DNA of 64,000 bases from Lutraria lutraria (Eukaryota; Mollusca; Bivalvia; Venerida; Mactridae): contig OZ026842.1 of assembly GCA_964023205.1 (NCBI GenBank), positions 7,947,907-8,011,906 on the forward strand. Direction: 5' to 3'. Both the position numbers and the translations under genes were made by a program. Shown piece by piece: positions 35,173 to 47,284 of the stretch; position 1 is the first letter of the stretch; every line of letters starts with the position of its first letter. Below the pieces are notes generated by a model. That model did not search any database. It was not told where the DNA came from and saw only the letters and a list, made by a program, of their open reading frames with translations.

Positions 35173-37198
35173 AAGTTATTCTTGAAAAATGCTCTTAAGT
35201 CCACTGAAATAAATTAAATGCTCAAAATTTATTTTTGGTGAGATGTTCTTTGTTTGGAATGAATATACTTATACATGCATTTTCTCAAAAAAATATTATA
35301 TCACAACTATAATAGTTACATTGATTCTTTCTTACTTTTATATTCTCAGATAAAATACATATAGTGTTCAACAAAATGCTAATTTGTAAGGAAATAATTA
35401 GTTGGAAAATCATACTGTTGGATATATTGAAAATGCTTGAAGTTATCACTTCAATGTAACTAACTTGATTGAATGTAAATTTCAATTTGAAAAAAAAAAC
35501 TTACATAAATGGTGACATAGAAGAAATTGTTGAATTGTGAACCAAAGCATGAAAAGTGTTATTTGATTAAATACATGGGTGCAAGTTTTCTGTTTGATAC
35601 TGGATTTCTGGTTTTGGAAGTCACCAGAGGTCGTTTTTACCTCTTAACACAAAAACTGCTAATGTAAGGAGCTTCGCCCAACTTGGGCTCCTTACCAGCT
35701 CAGGTTTTTTTGTATAGCAAAACTTGCAGCCATGGAAATATCTTTTACCTTTTTTTTAGTTTTGCATTTTTTCTGTTTTGGGTTGGTGTTAGTAAATAGA
35801 ATATGTTAAACTTGTTGGCATTGTGCAATGGCATAAAATGAGTTGTGTTCATATTTTTTTTTTTGAGACTTTGGTGTACAATTGACTCCTAATGAACTCT
35901 GTCTGCCTGGTACATACAAACTGTTTAATGAAATATTGTTCTTGCCTCTCAATAATGACTTTCAAACCCGTGATTTGTTTGAAGGAGAGTCCACTTTATG
36001 CTACAGATTTATCCGTTATCTATCAATCGCCGTATAAGTGAAATTTTCAGCATGTTGAAATGTTCGCAAATCTGTTTTTCGCCAGTGAAATAGTTCACAA
36101 AAATAGGCCATTTGCAAAAAATGTCGGCATTTCCTCAAAGCAAACTTAACCACTTATACAGTATTTGTTAATTGGTGTTTCTTTATATTGCTATGTGCAA
36201 ATTCTTTGAGAATTTGGTGTAATAGCATATCCTAATAGAAAATAGTAAGTTCTTCATTTTTTTTAAATTACACACTCTGTACACTTTTTATGAAGTTTTT
36301 TATGTGTAGTTCACGCATTATACGATGCATTGTTTTGTGGTTTGTGGCTACTGATAGAATTCTATGTGTTCACTATAATAGTGTTGTAAGTATATTTTAG
36401 TATCACAAATATGTGTGCCTTGATGTATCTTGCCATATATACCTTGTTAAACTTTTTTACCTAGAAATTTGTTAACAGTACACTTTGATTTCTTACTTTA
36501 TAAGTTTATCAAATGTTTTTATGAAAACTTTAAGAAGTAGAATTAAATTGTATAATTTTGAAAGCAAAACATTGCATATGTACAATACTATATTTAAAAG
36601 AAAATCAAGTAATTTACATAAGTGAAATAAAATCATTATGATTTATTTACATAAGTTGTTATTTTTTTCTATCGATCTATGCTATGGGTATAATACAGCT
36701 AAAATAAAGCTAGTTTTATTTACATAAGTAAAGTTGTTTAATTTTTTTCCATCGATATATGCTATGGATATATGCAGCTAAATGTCTTGTCATTTCTGTG
36801 ACTATTTATTTAGATGTTGTAAAGTTTGCTTAGAAATGTTAAGCATATTTTTCTTCAAATCTGAGTCTTCATTTTTTATACGGACATCTTTTTTATTTTT
36901 CTGCAAAACCATTTGTTTGATGTATATTTTTTTGTTTATTTTTGTTAAAAGTCAATTCTATATGTATTGAGCAAAGAACATATTTTTCTGACATTATTTC
37001 TTCTTTACATACCTTCATAATTCCAGTTTGAATGCACATATACTTTTTTAGGTCCCTTACCACATTATTCATAATTATATGGCTTGTCAATATTTTATTA
37101 TTTTATCATATTCCCTGCATACATTTGTTATATTTTTATTAAAAATAGATAAACATGTACTTGCTTAAATGACGTATTTGTTATTTATTTTCCAGATG
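35173..37198. other. AT-rich spacer with small repeats, no gene seen
   Basis: No credible exon. A compound hairpin lies at about 35657-35687 (taaggagc ... gctcctta with gcccaacttgggc inside). Short open frames on both strands near 36782-37090 are low complexity and AT-driven. Confidence 0.35.
36640..36782. repeat. tandem duplication of about 70 bp
   Basis: 'tttacataag' followed by 'gttgtt', a T-run, 'atcgat', 'tatgctatgg' and 'cagctaaa' occurs twice in succession (from about 36648 and 36720). Confidence 0.6.
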
Positions 37199-37300
37199 TA
37201 ATTGCGTACACCCCCACTAAAACAGTGGGGGTTATACAGGACAGGAGTCTTTTTGTCTAACAGTCTGTCTGTCTGTCCGTCCTGATTTGTGTCTGCACTG
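37199..37300 (+). repeat. GTCTGTC-type interspersed repeat
   Basis: 'acccccactaaaacagtggg' hairpin, 'ggttatacagg', then 'cagtctgtctgtctgtccgt'. Same plan as 30074-30310. Confidence 0.5.
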
Positions 37301-37404
37301 TAAATTTATTATTCAATGGAGGATTTTGTTATAACTTACCACAAATGTTAACAACATCCTTCGTCCGTGCAGCATGCGGGTTTATTTGTCACTCTGTGAC
37401 AACT

Positions 37405-37645
37405 CGAGTTGATTATAGTTAGGCTCTGTTTGTTTGTTTGAGTAGTATGTCCCTTTTCGACAGTCTGAGTCATATGAGGTAGACAGTTTATCTAACCATC
37501 GTTCGTGGGAAGAACCAGTACTAGACTATCATCCTCTGTAAGCAACTACCTACTTTCTCACATAAAAGAGACATGGTCGGTAGCTGGGCTCGAACCCACG
37601 ACCCTGTATAAATGATGAGAGGCTACAGTGATTTGCATACCATAG
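37405..37645 (-). mobile_element. tRNA-derived SINE, family D
   Basis: Read on the minus strand there is a tRNA-like head with box B 'gggttcgagccc' (about 37583-37594), followed by 'atgtctcttttatgtgagaa' and a body ending in CAAACAAACAAAC. Only one copy is seen in the window. Confidence 0.55.
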
Positions 37646-37875
37646 AAGTCAGGTGACTAGATCGTCTATGCACACCACAGAAGGTGACTAAATTGTCTCT
37701 TTTGGACTGATAGACCATCTGTTTACGCAAACAATAGACGCCAGTTGTCTTAATCGTCTCAGTTCGGTTTAAAGTTGAAGATGCTTGTTTTATTCAAATG
37801 AAATGTTTGCTTTGAACAGTGGGTTTTATTTTGTCAATTAAAAAAAAGTTATTTTAGTTATATACACCGGTTAAC

Positions 37876-38056
37876 ATGTTTTCCTTGACTAACTACCCTT
37901 CCACAAGGGGCTGGCAACTTCAGAATATAGGAAAGAATGTCGACATTTTTGTCAAATTTCTACAGAAGGATATGAACTGCCTCACCTGTGATTCAAACCC
38001 AGATTGATCACCTGCATGGTCGCAAGTCCAGCGTACACTGAACCACGGCCGCGGTC
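37876..38056 (-). mobile_element. tRNA-derived SINE, family B, inverted copy
   Basis: Read on the minus strand: 'gaccgcggccgtggttcagt', 'gctggacttgcgacc', 'gggtttgaatcac', 'tatccttctgtagaaatttg'. This is the family B head and body. It abuts the TACATAG element on its right. Confidence 0.65.
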
Positions 38057-38059
38057 TTA

Positions 38060-38345
38060 TACATAGTTCCCGTATCTACAATATTTACCTCCCTTGGCAG
38101 CCATCTTTGATGGCAAATTTCCTATGTGCTTAATACAAAAAATCAGAAAATTGGTTATTAAACAATTCGGTTTATAAAAGATAACTTAATCATGAAGTTG
38201 TTAAGTCCATACGTACATCAGGTTTAAGAAAATGTAGTTGTCACATAAGAATATCCTATATTGAGAATTATTAAAACAAAATTATAAATATCTTCTACTT
38301 TAATGCTTGTTGAAATTGCCATCAAAGATGGCCTCCAAGGGATTT
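38060..38345. mobile_element. MITE, TACATAG family, single-terminus copy
   Basis: Left end tacatagttcccgtatctac and 'tacctcccttggcagccatc'. The right side contains the inverse 'gatggcctccaagg'. The interior ('aacttaatcatgaagttgtt', 'gtagttgtcacata') is shared with 42050-42130. There is only one terminal unit here, unlike the expanded copy at 41413-42233. Confidence 0.7.
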
Positions 38346-39249
38346 AAATTTAAGACATATATTAAAATTAAACGAGGAATTTGATTCAGTACTTTGATAC
38401 AGGGAGTAACCAATAAGAACGATTGAAGGTGTGTATAATTTACTACAAGTTGTGAAATAACGCTCGGGTGATCGTCTGTCAGCTTGTTAGCTGATGTTCT
38501 AATTGTCGCGTATTCTATATTTATAAAATGGCTCATCACCCGTGGACCAAGCCTCGTGGTTGTATTATGTATAAAAGTTTAAAAACGATGACTAAGTTGG
38601 TTTGTACATACATTACGCCCTATCTAAACATACTGTCTTCTTTATATCGTAAGTTATGAATGCCTGATGTGTGATTTACGACTGGGTAGCATACATGTAG
38701 CATAATGGGCCGTGGTATTCTATTTATTACGAACATAGTCCAGGGCCGTAGATATCGGACGATTGGGCTTATTAATGAACAGGGCTCATCCCCCTCCCTA
38801 TGATTTTGGCTGTAATATGACTTATTCTCCTCCTACCCCTGTTGTCAGAAAAAATCATCTAAAATTAGCCCCTCCCCGCAATCTGAGATTGCATCCTTCG
38901 AGCCTGCATATTATGTGCAGAATTTGGCGTTATTAACCCTTCATTACTCAAAAATACACATTGGTGCCCGATTCATATCCAACGGGATTTTGTAACCTTC
39001 TAACTGTATTCGTGTACTTTTCTTGAGGGCGTGGCCCAAAACTGGAAAAAAAACTTGAACTTTACGTACAAAGACATACTGACATACGGACAGATATAAA
39101 AATACAGTCATTATCTGACTCAAAACATATTCTATTTTCAACGCCAACACAGTATTACATTAGATGTAGACGTGCGTCAAGCATTTTTTTGATTTTTTTT
39201 TTTTTATGAAATTACATTTTAAATACAAAAAAAAATGCAATTATTATAA
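38346..39249. other. spacer, no gene seen
   Basis: A 'ccccctccc'-rich block at about 38740-38900 may be an old repeat. No exon with splice signals and coding character. Confidence 0.35.
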
Positions 39250-39412
39250 TGCGACCTCTCCAAAGCAACACGCTTTTGGGAGAATCAACGTTTGTTGTTG
39301 TTTAAAGGTTATTGCTGTACAGAGGTTAAGTTAATAATTAAAACAAAAAGTGAAAAAATCATGCATGAAGAGAGGTTGTTCCTCAAGAGAGGGCCACTTT
39401 GGAGAGGTTGCA
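39250..39412. mobile_element. MITE, TIR TGCRACCTCTCCAAAG
   Basis: Left tgcgacctctccaaag and right ctttggagaggttgca are inverted with one mismatch. Related words occur near 53620 (acaacctctccagagc). Confidence 0.65.
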
Positions 39413-40210
39413 CTAACTCAGTCTGACAGTAGGCCTACAAAAGACCTGCTGCGTGCAAAAATAGCATTTTCTACAGGCGCTGTATAGGTCTTTGTGAGAA
39501 TTTTGAAATGTTTTATGTACATTTGATATTTATTTTATGTATCTATATGCATTTTAAGTAATATGTGTCATTAATTTTCAGTAAGCTAGTTATTGTTACG
39601 TTATTTCATTTGATCTTTTGTTAAAATTACAAACACCATGTTGGTTTAATTATTCAATTGGGTCTGTTCTGTTCTATTTTTGTCGTCTCAAATAAATAGA
39701 TTGGAAGCAATTAATTAGTCTTATAACATAGTTGTGCACTAGGTGACAATTGTTGAACAATAGGCATTTTAACACCTACATGTGTCATCCCAAGCCACGG
39801 CCAGTTCTAATCTGGATTATCGTCTCATTTCTTCATGGGTCAATTAGATAATTTTCTTTATTGTAAGAAGATTTTTTATCGGGTAATATTTTATTTTGTA
39901 GAACCTTAAAACTTTCGAGTTTCGTTGATGTGGTCACTTAAAGTAATCGTTGTAAAGATAAATATAATCAATTGGTGACGCTCAAGGAAAGATATTAATT
40001 CTTTATAGGTAAGCTTTTTAAATATAATTATGTGTTCTTAAAATTTGATGCATTAAGTAAATTATGTTTAAGTAGTTTTGTATTCAAAGTAAATGTTCTA
40101 TGTTGAATTTTCAGTAAAGTCTAATGTAGTTTAGTTAATTATTAATATACATGTGATTATTTGTAAATCGTATTTATTGTTCGTTAATATCATTTTGTTT
40201 AAGTTGGTTA

Positions 40211-40262
40211 TTCTGGGCAGAGACGTATAATACAAGATTGTATTATACGTCTCTGTTCTGGG
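40211..40262. mobile_element. 38-bp perfect hairpin with 7-bp target duplication
   Basis: cagagacgtataatacaa (40218-40235), a 2-base centre 'ga', and its exact inverse (40238-40255). TTCTGGG stands immediately on both sides (40211-40217 and 40256-40262). It is an insertion-like structure consisting of two termini and nothing else. CAGAGACG resembles hAT-type ends, but hAT usually gives 8-bp duplications. Confidence 0.75.
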
Positions 40263-41412
40263 TAACCTGATATACATGTATATCATATAATTGCAAAATT
40301 GAACTCGAGAGTTCTTAAGGTTATACGAAATAAAATATAAACAATAAAAAATCTTGTTACAAATTGAAAAATGCAAATTAACTTATTGACCAATGGGAAA
40401 TTGAGAATATATGGTGTTTGTAATTTCAACAAAAAATCAAATGAAATAACGTAACAAATAATAAACGAGCTTACTTAAATTAATGACACTTAATACTTAA
40501 AATGATACATCAGATTTTTTTGGATAAATATCAAATGTACATAAAATATTTCAAAATTATCACAAATCAAACAATTACACTGTTACTTACACCAAAAATC
40601 TGAAATCGTACAGCAACTTTATTCTACATTTGAGTATTGTTTCGTCACGTGGTACGTTTACATGTACAGTAATTAACTGAACACTGCAATTACCCACTTC
40701 ATCGTTGACTTTAGTGTCAAGTGTCCAATTATTATAGTCAAGGCAAGTTATAACTTTAAATGCTGTATATGTAGTTGGGTTCGATGTAGTGACGTCATGT
40801 GGTCAGAATAACCTAAAACTTCCTTACTAAAAACTAATTAAGTGGTTGATTCTGGGAATGTACAGAATTGACTGCAATATTTTACACCAATGATTTGTTG
40901 ATGTATAGAATTGATAATTTAAACGGACGTGATATGTCTACAAATGCACCATTGACATTTGTAAAATACCGGAGACTAGGTTTATGAAGTGCAATATCAG
41001 TAAAATATCCTGGTCAACTTTGCAAAACATGTCTAAAACGTCATGTGAAAAAAATACATACTCCAAAGGAATGACCGTTGTATCACGTCATTTGGCCATT
41101 GATGTAAAACACAATCTCGGCTGGAAAAAAGAAGGAAGTCCGTCTCTATGAATCATGAACAGAACAGGACGTGCATTGAACATGATTGTGTTCATAATTC
41201 AAAACATTATAATACAAATTGTAATTGAGACTTTTTGTGCATAGCTCATTTGTTATGAAGTTAAAAATTACGGGTTTATCAACATGAGTGAAGAAAAAGT
41301 AAAATATTCAAACATTGCATCCATTTTACCTGTATTATGTAGCCATTACATGGTTGTTTGTTTATAAAATTATTACATTAATTTTGTAATTGCCTTTTTA
41401 TTTTATTAGTGC

Positions 41413-42233
41413 AATACATAGTTCCCACATCTACAAAATTTACCTCCCTTGGCGGCCATCTTAGTTGGCAAATTTCTTATGCGCTTAATACATAGTTCCC
41501 ACATCTACAATATTTACCTCCCTTGGCGGCCATCTTAGTTGGCAAATTTCTTATGCGCTTAATACATAGTTCCCACATCTACAATATTTACCTCCCTTGG
41601 CGGCCATCTTAGTTGGCAAATTTCTTATGCGCTTAATACATAGTTCCCACATCTACAATATTTACCTCCCTTGGCGGCCATCTTAGTTGGCAAATTTCTT
41701 ATGCGCTTAATACATAGTTCCCACATCTACAATATTTACCTCCCTTGGCGGCCATCTTAGTTGGCAAATTTCTTATGCGCTTAATACATAGTTCCCACAT
41801 CTACAATATTTACCTCCCTTGGCGGCCATCTTAGTTGGCAAATTTCTTATGCGCTTAATACATAGTTCCCACATCTACAATATTTACCTCCCTTGGCGGC
41901 CATCTTAGTTGGCAAATTTCTTATGCGCTTAATACATAGTTCCCACATCTACAATATTTACCTCCCTTGGCGGCCATCTTGCTCGGCAAATTTATTAATA
42001 TGTGCTTAATAGAAAAAATAAGAAAATTGGTTATTAAACAACTTAATGTATAAAAGATAACTTAATCATGAAGTTGTTAAGGCCATAATCACATCAAGTT
42101 TAAGAAAATGTAGTTGTCACATATAAATATTCTATATTTAGAATTATCAAAACGTATATTCTATCTTGTTGAATATGCAAACCAAGATGGCCACCAAGGG
42201 AGGTAAATATTGTAGATGTGGGAACTATGTATT
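41413..42233. mobile_element. MITE, TACATAG family, with terminus expanded into an eight-copy 74-bp array
   Basis: Units start at 41413, 41487, 41561, 41635, 41709, 41783, 41857 and 41931, exactly 74 bp apart and almost identical. Each has the left terminus tacatagttcccacatctac, 'tacctcccttggcggccatc' and 'ttatgcgctta'. The last unit runs into the element interior (to about 42130). The right terminus, an inverse copy (ggaggtaaatattgtagatg ... aactatgta), ends near 42231. TA bases at the ends suit a Tc1/mariner-type insertion (inference). Confidence 0.85.
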
Positions 42234-42332
42234 ATAATATAATTACTTATAAAATATTGCAAACTTTTAAGTGACCTATCGTAAAATTGAGGAGTATAGT
42301 ACTAGATCATGTTAGTGGAACTTAAAATTGCT

Positions 42333-42598
42333 AACCGTGGCCGAGTGGTTAAGGAGTCTGCCTTCGGATCTAGAGATCGAAGGTCCGAACCCGAGTAGAA
42401 ACTGCATGCGTTAGAAATAATGCGATCGGTTGGTGAGCCGCCAGCTAGTTAAATAATGGTTACAGTAGGCCCATCCCAGCCAGGCGCCCGACTAAAGGAG
42501 GAGGGATTCGTGAGGTACTGTGTGTACAAAAGATATTTGTCTCATAAGCTAACTTGGCTGGCCCTTTCTGTAGGGATGACACTATAATAAACAAAACT
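42333..42598 (+). mobile_element. tRNA-derived SINE, family A
   Basis: Box A-like 'tggccgagtggttaagg', box B-like 'ggtccgaaccc', body 'ggtgagccgccagctagtta', tail 'gatgacactataataaacaa'. The head resembles tRNA-Ser/Leu. Confidence 0.85.
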
Positions 42599-42621
42599 AG
42601 TTGCTTTGCCGCCATGTTTGT

Positions 42622-42812
42622 TACATGTACAATCAAATCAGAGTTTGCGGCCATCTCCGAATAAAAGCCACCCTGTGAATAGAGGTCAGTTTAAGAAAAC
42701 GTTATTAATTATTTAGAACAAAAATGACATCCGATAGAAGGCTACATGTCAATAAAGGCCATATTTTGTCTTTGTCAGTGATGGCTTTTGTTCACAGGCT
42801 TTACTATATTTT
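42622..42812. mobile_element. MITE copy, CAAACCTG family
   Basis: 'tacaatcaaatcagagtttg', 'ggccatctccgaataaaagc', 'gtcaataaaggccatatttt' and 'tgttcacaggctttact' match the 49058 copy in order. Confidence 0.65.
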
Positions 42813-43093
42813 ATCCAGCCGATAAATCTTATCAGGTTTAGCCAGTCGCCATAAACATATTGCATAAAATTATTACAAAATAAAAACGATCAGTTTCAGC
42901 TATGTCATAAACAAAATGTATTTGAAATTTTATATAATGTAAAAGACAACACGATGTAAAAATATATAGTAACCTCGCCACGTCAATCAATAAGCCATAC
43001 TAGTGTCATATTTCAAAATGCCATGTTGTAGTAAAATACCATGTTGTCGTAAAATGTCATGACTATAACATGTATTTTTGGTTATTTTAACAG

Positions 43094-43335
43094 ACATACG
43101 AAAGTTCACTGATTGCAGTTCAAGTATTAACCGGGGTGCTAAACTTCAGGTTACAAAAGGTCTAAACAATACTTTTATGGCCCTTTTGAGATATACGGTC
43201 GATAAATGTTACGACATATTAACTTGTAATAAATACGATACGCTGTGTCAAAAACTGATGAAATTGTATTCATACATGAAAAAGTATTTAAGTATCGATA
43301 CATCAGGTGACAGCACGGAATTCGACAAGTTGTGA
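43094..43335 (+). CDS. uncertain terminal exon, unknown product
   Basis: A TTTTAACAG acceptor (43085-43093) is followed by 80 open codons to TGA at 43333. The product has four Cys (DCSSSINRG, DKCYDILTCNK, TLCQKLMKL) and a helix-like, Lys/Tyr-rich second half ending TSGDSTEFDKL. No upstream partner exon or start codon was found and no family is recognised, so it may be chance. Confidence 0.2.
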
Positions 43336-43980
43336 AAATGATTTTAGTTGTGTTAGACCATGTATGAAATTGAGCATAAATCAATGTCTGGACGAGATTA
43401 AAATGTATTTAGGTATAAACATTTTTAGGTGCAGTTTACGATTGCTTAGCAACAATACTTAAACTATAAAGGTTCACCAACTGTCCACTTGTTATATGTA
43501 TGTGGGATAAAATTTGTTTACAGTATTAAAACAGACAGTAGATACTACAATCTTAGGAAGTGATAGTTGGCGGATTCATTGAAATCATTGTTCTTATAAG
43601 TTTATGCGTTGTAAGCGAGAAAGTACTTTTAAAACAGTATATAACAACATTACTTCATTTGAGCGGATTAAAGGAAGTGCGTGACTATTTTTTGTGAGAT
43701 CCGCGATTGGTAAGTAGTTTTGAATAAGATAAAACCAGATCCATTGTTGAGATTATTTGAAATTTTATCAAAATTATTGCAAGAAGTGAAATTAAGTTCT
43801 TACAAGCTATAACTAAATGGATTTGTATATAATTAAATAATCGGAAATCCTTGTTTATAGAAAAACTTTTATATAGGCGTAGCTTTCGTTGGCTTAATCA
43901 CGGTTTGATTTAATTAATATATTATGCATGCGTGACTATATTAAGGTGTCGACCGATTTAGGGTCGAGCAGAGCGCTTCA

Positions 43981-43988
43981 TATATAAG
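43981..43988 (+). promoter_or_regulatory. TATA-like box upstream of exon candidate 1
   Basis: TATATAAG with a GC-richer upstream stretch. About 58 bases downstream a good donor (GTAAGTAT at 44046) could end an untranslated first exon that splices to the acceptor at 45081-45085, ahead of the ATG at 45117. All of this is inferred from signals. Confidence 0.35.
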
Positions 43989-45085
43989 CAGTAATGTCTA
44001 TATTTCATTCATATACCCAAAAAGCCACGGTATGTTATATTGATTGTAAGTATTTTCGGGAGTGACATTAATTCTTAGCTAAATGTGTGAAATACTTACA
44101 TTGTAATATTAATCAACTGAAGGTAAAATTATACGAAGCTACATGTGACCTACAAGTAAGTGACATCATGACACATTTTTTATCACAAAGTAGCGTCAAT
44201 CAAATAAAATGTAGAAGAGTTCGTATGAAAGACCCGGGACAAAGGTTTAAGTTTGTGAATTAACACATGAAGCAAAAAATAACACTCCCTATTTTCGTAA
44301 GCACTTAGCCAAGTGTGGGAAAATTTTGGAGTTTTGTTTCTTCACTGATCTGTTTTATGTAAGAAACACTTGTCCGCGTTAATTGTTGATAACACCGCGT
44401 AATTATATTATATACATTGTATGTATGCAATGTACATTGTGCGACAATTCATATCACCAACAACACTACAGAACATTACATAAAATCTTGCATGAGACGG
44501 ACATATATGTATCGTTTTTTGTGGTATCGTGAAACACAAGCTTGCAATTTGTAGTATTTAAGCGTTTAACTACTTACGATATTATCTAGAGCGAGAAAAG
44601 ATTAAATCTGACGTGAGTCTTGTGTGTGGTGAATAAATTCGTTCAAATCTGCAGGAGATTTTACATGCGTTATCATGAGTACATTTTTTTTGTGATCGTA
44701 TATTGAGTTGTAATTTATTTCGTTATGTAGTCTTTGTTATTAATGCGTGATTTTCCAAGTAGAACTTGTTTATTTAACTTAAAAGTTTAACAAAACAAAA
44801 CAGCGTCGAATGGATTTACAAGACGTGATACAACTAGATGTAATAGCCTAGAAGGAAACGAATTTCAACCATTTAACATTGTGTCAGAGGATGCAAATGA
44901 ATTGGCTTATGGGCAAAAAATAAACATACGAAAGAGTACAGTCATGTTTTTTTTAAATTAATGTGGTGTTCACGTCGAAAAGACGTTTATTAGGATTGTG
45001 TATGGTGTAGAAAATTGTGGATAATTATAAAAATTATATTTCGAGTAAACACATTCACCAACTGTCAGTATTTATTGTCTTTCAG

Positions 45086-45385
45086 ATTCGAATTAATTCA
45101 AAGTTGTGATTTGTGAATGGACGAAAACATGATATCGGATAGTGTTAACCATTACATATCCGCGTTTAGATTTCCCGAAACAGCCGACGTTCAAAGATAT
45201 GTGCCAAAGTTCGATGTAACAAACTATGGGGAAAAGATTCGTCGTTTCTTGTCTCGCTCAGACGGACACTCTCCGAGTTCTCCGTTACCGGAATGTTTAT
45301 CACCGTCGTCATCTGATGAATTATTTCTTACACCGACGGTGACTACCCCGTCGGCGAAAGATAAACGTGGGAAAAAACAACATAT
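45086..45385 (+). CDS. candidate 5' coding exon (ATG at 45117), unknown product
   Basis: The acceptor TTGTCTTTCAG ends at 45085, the ATG is at 45117, and the donor ATAT/GTAAGT follows 45385. The coding part is 89 codons plus two bases (phase 2). The first half reads MDENMISDSVNHYISAF and then mixed polar residues with DVQRYVPKFDVTNYGEK. Residues about 50-80 are Ser/Pro/Thr-rich, and the end is basic (KDKRGKKQH). Codon use and even composition look more coding than the surrounding DNA. I do not recognise the family. The disordered Ser/Pro stretch suggests a regulatory protein N-terminus. The rest of the gene would lie further right. Confidence 0.5.
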
Positions 45386-45559
45386 GTAAGTTTATTTCCT
45401 TTCTTTTTTTTTGAGTTTTGGAAAATCTGTTCTTTTTGTTTGTTGTTTAACGGCTCATTCGACAGCTATGGTCATTTCATGGCCACACAGAGAGCGGAGA
45501 GATAAGATACAGGAGAACCGGGCATTTGTATTCTTACTATGATTTCGAGAAGTTTTTCT

Positions 45560-45750
45560 TATTTCTTTATCGTGTCCGCACCGATACAAACCTCGCCCTC
45601 TTTTCCTGTGATTTACTAGACACAGTACTTGGCTCGGCAGTTGAAATGGGGACACTGAAAAAGCGTCCATGAGAAATTCTGAAATCGGAGTCGAATTTCG
45701 AACCTACAACTGCTCGTTCAATAGAGCGCGTTACCACTAGAATACATATT
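45560..45750 (-). mobile_element. tRNA-derived SINE, family C, inverted
   Basis: On the minus strand: 'attctagtggtaacgcgctc', box B 'ggttcgaaattcg', 'gagaaattctcatgg'-type body, 'cagtgtccccatttcaactg', 'ctgtgtctagtaaatcacag'. Shared with 59690-59970 and 47285-47610. Confidence 0.75.
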
Positions 45751-46025
45751 ATTCCTGATTGAAAAACCCCACGCTGGCATTTGTTCATAGGTTTGACTTT
45801 ATTGTGTTATTGTACATGACTGTATACGATTTTGATATCCGATCATATTCGAATTATGTCTGTTTTGTACCATTAACTCTCCTATCAAACACAAATCTAT
45901 TCCACACCTGTCTTCGTCGTAGCTTCAGGCAATATCAGGTTTTATCACATTCGCAGACAAAACCTCGTGTTTCATGCCCGGAATAAACATTAACAAGCGT
46001 GTGTATGCATGCCATGATCGCATCC

Positions 46026-46097
46026 CTAAACTGGTTCCTGTTGACTTGTCTGTACAAAGCCTTTGGTGCCATGCAACATGGAACGTGAACCAGTTTA
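46026..46097. repeat. hairpin repeat CTAAACTGGTTCC, copy 1
   Basis: Inverted arms ctaaactggttcctgtt and gaacgtgaaccagttta enclose a conserved centre with 'cttgtctgtacaaag' and 'gcaacatgg'. Related copies at 50876 and 55600. Confidence 0.65.
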
Positions 46098-46424
46098 TTG
46101 CGTCCATAGATACTAAAATGTTAGCTAAGGTGTTCAACGGAAATATACAAAAACATATCACAGATGTAGCTATGCTTTCTAATGACTTAAGGCATTGTGA
46201 ATAAACGATTCTTTGCTTTGGTTGTATGGTTGAGTAATTACACATAACCCTAATTATTGATAAGCCCAGATTGAAACTTGCCTTGGAACTATGTCAGTCT
46301 CGCAGAAAGCAATTTCTGATTGGAAGGGTGGTAGGTTGTCCGAGAATCAGTTACCATAACAGCCGAAATTCATACGTAGGAAACTGAGCCGCCCCACTAT
46401 AGCCCTCCAGGATGCTATGACTCT

Positions 46425-46682
46425 CAGGCGCGTAGCTAGCCCTCCATGGATGTGGATTCAGGATTAAGCTAGGGGGGTCCGGAATTTTTTTGAAAATAAT
46501 GGTGCAATCTGGTGCATTCTAGGCGATTTCAGGGTCATTAATGTAGTTCTCAAGAAGACAGTTTTGGTACCATAAATACATTAATGAAGTAGATTTTTGT
46601 GATTTTAAAAAAATCCTGATTTTTTTTGGTCAGAATCATGTGGATTCAGCCGCGTACTCGCGTATAGGCAGCTACGCGCCTG
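46425..46682. mobile_element. hAT-like MITE, TIR CAGGCGCGTAGCT
   Basis: Left caggcgcgtagctagcc and right ggcagctacgcgcctg are inverted. ACTCT stands directly outside both ends (46420-46424, 46683-46687), a probable remnant of the target duplication. Confidence 0.75.
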
Positions 46683-47284
46683 ACTCTGTGTGTACACATG
46701 TACCGAGGAGAACAAGGTCACAGTGTAGAATCGAAAAAAAAATCACTGAACCCTTAATTACTTCTTCATTTCATTGTTAGGGGTATAACCAAAAGGGACA
46801 CATTGAATTAAGTTTTCGGGGTCCCAATAATTCACTAAAACCATCGTGTTCTGGTTTATTTTTAGATACTTTACTTTATAGGTATACATCTTCTATAAAT
46901 ACAGTTATTATTATTATTATACAATACAGTAAGTTTTAATAAGTAATATTTTTTTTGTAACTTCGATAACACTTAAATTGTTTATTTAATCTATTTATTT
47001 AATAAGTCAGACATTCTCGATTCGTACGTTTTGTGGAGTCTGCATCACTGCACATGTATACACTATTTAATTTATAATCAAGTTAATATTAGAAACTGAA
47101 TGAATATTTTAAGCACATGTGCAAAACGTTGCGTTCTACTTCCGTATAAATTAGTGACGCAATATGACTTATGAATACATAAGATACACATTATGGTTGA
47201 ACACTACATAATGTGAACACTCCTCAGTATATCATGTACACTATTTAATAACCGTATCATTGGTGTGTGTACATATATAGGGAG
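46683..47284. other. AT-rich spacer, no gene seen
   Basis: No credible exon. It includes a TTATTATTATTAT run at about 46907. Confidence 0.35.

Noticed and set aside
36782..37090. Membrane-protein-like frames (Phe/Ile-rich) near 36.8-37.1 kb
   Set aside because: Hydrophobicity follows from T-rich DNA. There are no splice signals and both strands are open equally.
41413..42010. Regular 74-bp repeats as a CRISPR array
   Set aside because: There are no unique spacers: the whole 74 bases repeat, and the unit equals the terminus of a MITE in a eukaryotic genome.
45974..46204. Open frames around 46 kb on both strands
   Set aside because: They run through the hairpin repeat and a SINE, and similar frames at 55483 come from another copy of the same hairpin.
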